A stretch of DNA of 64,000 nucleotides, taken from JAOPZW01 sp963806015 (GTDB lineage Bacteria > Actinomycetota > Thermoleophilia > Solirubrobacterales > Solirubrobacteraceae). Shown here one piece after another: positions 62,489 through 64,000 of the stretch. The notes under the pieces are model-generated. The model saw nothing but the letters and a program-made list of their open reading frames with translations. It was not told the origin of the DNA and ran no database searches. The stretch spans positions 124,001-188,000 of the forward strand of contig CAWDWM010000002.1 of the NCBI GenBank assembly GCA_963806015.1. Reading direction: 5' to 3'. Numbering within the stretch: the stretch's first letter is position 1; each line of letters begins with the position of its first letter. Both the position numbers and the translations under genes were made by a program.

Positions 62489-63499
62489 TTAGGCGCGGGG
62501 TGCCCACTGCGCCTCGGCGAGGTCACCCTCGGGCATTCCCTCGGGCGTGGCGATCTGCGGCGTGTCGCGCAGGTACCACTCGGCGTCGAGCGCCGCCTGG
62601 CAACCGGAGCCCGCCGCCGTCACCGCCTGGCGGTAGGTGTGGTCGACGAGGTCGCCCGCGGCGAAGACGCCCGGGACCCCGGTGCGCGTCGACTTGCCCT
62701 CGGTGATGACGTAGTCCTCGTCGTCCGTCCGCACCTGGCCCGCGACGATGCCCGACTGAGGCTCGTGACCGATGGCGACGAAGGCGCCGCCGAAGGGCAG
62801 CTCGCGCTCCTCGCCGGTCTCGGCGTTGCGCAGCCGGGCGACGCGCTGGAACGCGCCCTCGCCCTCGTGGAACTCCTCGATCACGTACGGGGTGAGGAAC
62901 TCGATGTTGTCGATCGAGCGGGCGCGCTCGAGCATGATCTTCGAGGCGCGGAACTCGTCGCGACGATGGACGATGTAGACCTTGGAGGCGAACTTCGACA
63001 GGAAGATGGCCTCCTCCATCGCGGAGTCGCCGCCGCCGACGATGATCGTGTCGCGCTGCTTGAAGAAGGCCGCGTCGCACGTGGCGCAGTACGACACGCC
63101 GGCGCCGCCGAGCTCGGCCTCGCCCGGGATGCCGAGCTTCTTGTGCTCGGCCCCCATCGCGAGGATCACGGTGCGGGCCTGGTACTCGTCGTCGCCCACC
63201 CACACCTTGTGGATCCCGCCGGGCTCGTTGGAGAGCTCGACCTTGGTCGCCTGATCGGTGATGAAGCGCGTGCCGAAGTCCTCGGCCTGGTCGCGCATCT
63301 TCTGCATCAGCGAGGGGCCGTCGATGCCGCCGGCGGGAAAGCCGGGGTAGTTCTCGACCTCGGTGGTCTGCTGGAGCAGCCCGCCCCAGAAGAAGCCCTC
63401 GATGATCAACGGGCGGAGGTTCGCGCGCGCCGTGTACAGAGCGGCCGTGTAACCGGCCGGGCCGCTGCCCACGATGATCACGTTCTCGATGTCCGCCAC
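62489..63499 (-). CDS. trxB: Thioredoxin-disulfide reductase
   Basis: The 336-residue FAD/NADPH enzyme has the FAD loop GSGPAGYTAA (11-20), redox-active CATC at 138-141, the NADPH loop GGGDSAMEEA (155-164) with HRR at 178-180, and the C-terminal FAD segment GVFAAGDLVDHTYRQAVTAA. It keeps cytoplasmic thioredoxin reduced. GTG 63499 is chosen because the family start MADIENVIIVG follows; longer in-frame starts lie upstream. An AT-rich promoter-like stretch (TACTATAC on the gene strand, near 63535-63542) precedes it. No thioredoxin gene is adjacent in the window. Confidence 0.95.
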   Translation of the reverse strand: MADIENVIIVGSGPAGYTAALYTARANLRPLIIEGFFWGGLLQQTTEVENYPGFPAGGIDGPSLMQKMRDQAEDFGTRFITDQATKVELSNEPGGIHKVWVGDDEYQARTVILAMGAEHKKLGIPGEAELGGAGVSYCATCDAAFFKQRDTIIVGGGDSAMEEAIFLSKFASKVYIVHRRDEFRASKIMLERARSIDNIEFLTPYVIEEFHEGEGAFQRVARLRNAETGEERELPFGGAFVAIGHEPQSGIVAGQVRTDDEDYVITEGKSTRTGVPGVFAAGDLVDHTYRQAVTAAGSGCQAALDAEWYLRDTPQIATPEGMPEGDLAEAQWAPRA

Positions 63500-63561
63500 A
63501 CGATCACTCTCGCTTTCCGTACTCACTTTACTTTGTATAGTAGCTCGCTGCCGGCCGAACG

Positions 63562-64000
63562 TTACGCCTGCGCGACGGCTGCTTTGGTCGCCTGGTGCTC
63601 GGCGCGCCACCCCGCCACCCGCCGGCGTAGCTGGAAGTAGGCGACGGCCCCGGGCAGCGTGGGCAGCCAGAACGCGAACGCGCGGTAGGTGAGCACGGCG
63701 CTGATCGCGTAGTCCGACGAGACGCCCAGCGCGGCGAAGGCGCCGATCATGCCGCCGTCGACTCCGCCGATGCCCCCCGGCAGGGGCAGCGCGTTGCCCA
63801 GCATGCCCACGAAGTAGGCGAGCACGATCACCGCGAAGGGCGGCGGGTTGGGTCCATAGGCGTGAAAGCACGCCCACAGGGTGGCGATGTCGAACGCCCA
63901 CCAGGCGACGGCCCCGAGCACGCCCCATTCGCGATTGCGCACGAGGGCGATCGCCGTCCGGACCCCGGCGGCCGCCGAGGCGGGGATCGTGACCACCTTG
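63562..64000 (-). CDS. Lysylphosphatidylglycerol-synthase-type membrane protein, C-terminal part
   Basis: The frame continues past the right edge, so only the last 145 or so residues are seen. PLPGGIGGVDGGMIGAFAALGVS and the AVLTYRAFAFWLPTLPGAVAY helix are the conserved end of the LPG-synthase transmembrane/flippase-like family (PF03706, UPF0104). The protein sits in the inner membrane; members move or modify phospholipids or polyprenyl lipids. The first in-window start (GTG 63996) is probably internal. It ends 63 nt upstream of trxB. Confidence 0.85.
   Translation of the reverse strand, partial: KVVTIPASAAAGVRTAIALVRNREWGVLGAVAWWAFDIATLWACFHAYGPNPPPFAVIVLAYFVGMLGNALPLPGGIGGVDGGMIGAFAALGVSSDYAISAVLTYRAFAFWLPTLPGAVAYFQLRRRVAGWRAEHQATKAAVAQA

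Overview
The window is very GC-rich, gene-dense DNA with frequent GTG starts, many ATGA/GTGA start-stop overlaps, and families typical of deep-branching soil actinobacteria. Examples are a fused response regulator-thioredoxin reductase, an MmpL exporter, a DUF5937/ArsR regulator, a membrane-anchored peptidoglycan-binding/resolvase fusion and very Pro-rich surface proteins. The best guess is a Solirubrobacterales-type genome (Thermoleophilia; Solirubrobacter or Conexibacter relatives). That is inference, since no rRNA gene is present. No insertion sequence, prophage or CRISPR array was seen; the content looks chromosomal.

Layout. 1-4.6 kb: end of an MFS exporter, beta-carbonic anhydrase, cysteine-dioxygenase-like cupin, a frameshifted amidohydrolase, arginase and an 85-residue unknown. 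4.5-10.8 kb: a xylan/glucan locus with a GH5-GH10-sugar dehydrogenase operon divergent from a LacI regulator and a GH43 xylosidase, and a CGAA...TTCG operator-like palindrome at the GH5 start. 10.8-20 kb: CYTH protein, structured leader plus MmpL transporter, a DpgC-like dioxygenase overlapping a PaaK-type ligase, a GGDEF protein, a secreted DUF4394 protein, and MreB. 20-26.4 kb: a nitrogen-salvage locus (allophanate hydrolase, NCS2 permease, biuret-hydrolase-like enzyme, DUF1116 protein, GntR regulator). 26.4-32.4 kb: a UBP zinc finger, cNMP-domain histidine kinase, response regulator-TrxR fusion and MFS operon, then an MBL-fold lactonase and a SnoaL-like protein. 32.5-36.3 kb: hybrid histidine kinase, response regulator, PspC protein. 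36.3-42 kb: cell-surface region (RTX-type protein, tandem hairpin repeats, peptidoglycan-binding/resolvase fusion, 791-residue repeat protein). 42-49.5 kb: two tRNA genes, CAP protein, DUF1015, OsmC, NUDIX, sulfurtransferase, acyl-CoA dehydrogenase, DUF4097. 49.5-64 kb: 3-hydroxyacyl-CoA dehydrogenase, ECF sigma plus alkyltransferase, methyltransferase, an SDR/GATase operon, ArsR regulator, VOC protein, MFS, S51-like peptidase plus alcohol dehydrogenase, epoxide-hydrolase-like enzyme, matrixin, a doubly frameshifted secreted protein, thioredoxin reductase and the end of an LPG-synthase-type flippase.

How genes work together. The xylan locus would cut xylan and glucan outside the cell (GH10, GH5), trim xylo-oligomers (GH43) and oxidise sugars, under LacI control. 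The nitrogen locus would import a ureide or heterocycle and release ammonia through biuret-like amide hydrolysis and allophanate, under GntR control. DpgC and PaaK would activate and oxidise an arylacetate. TrxB, the TrxR fusion, OsmC, the sulfurtransferase and the cysteine dioxygenase form a scattered thiol/redox set.

Data-quality note. Three genes show four apparent one-base deletions, each explained by losing one base of a GG or CC pair. The assembly may carry indel errors, so these genes may be intact in the organism.
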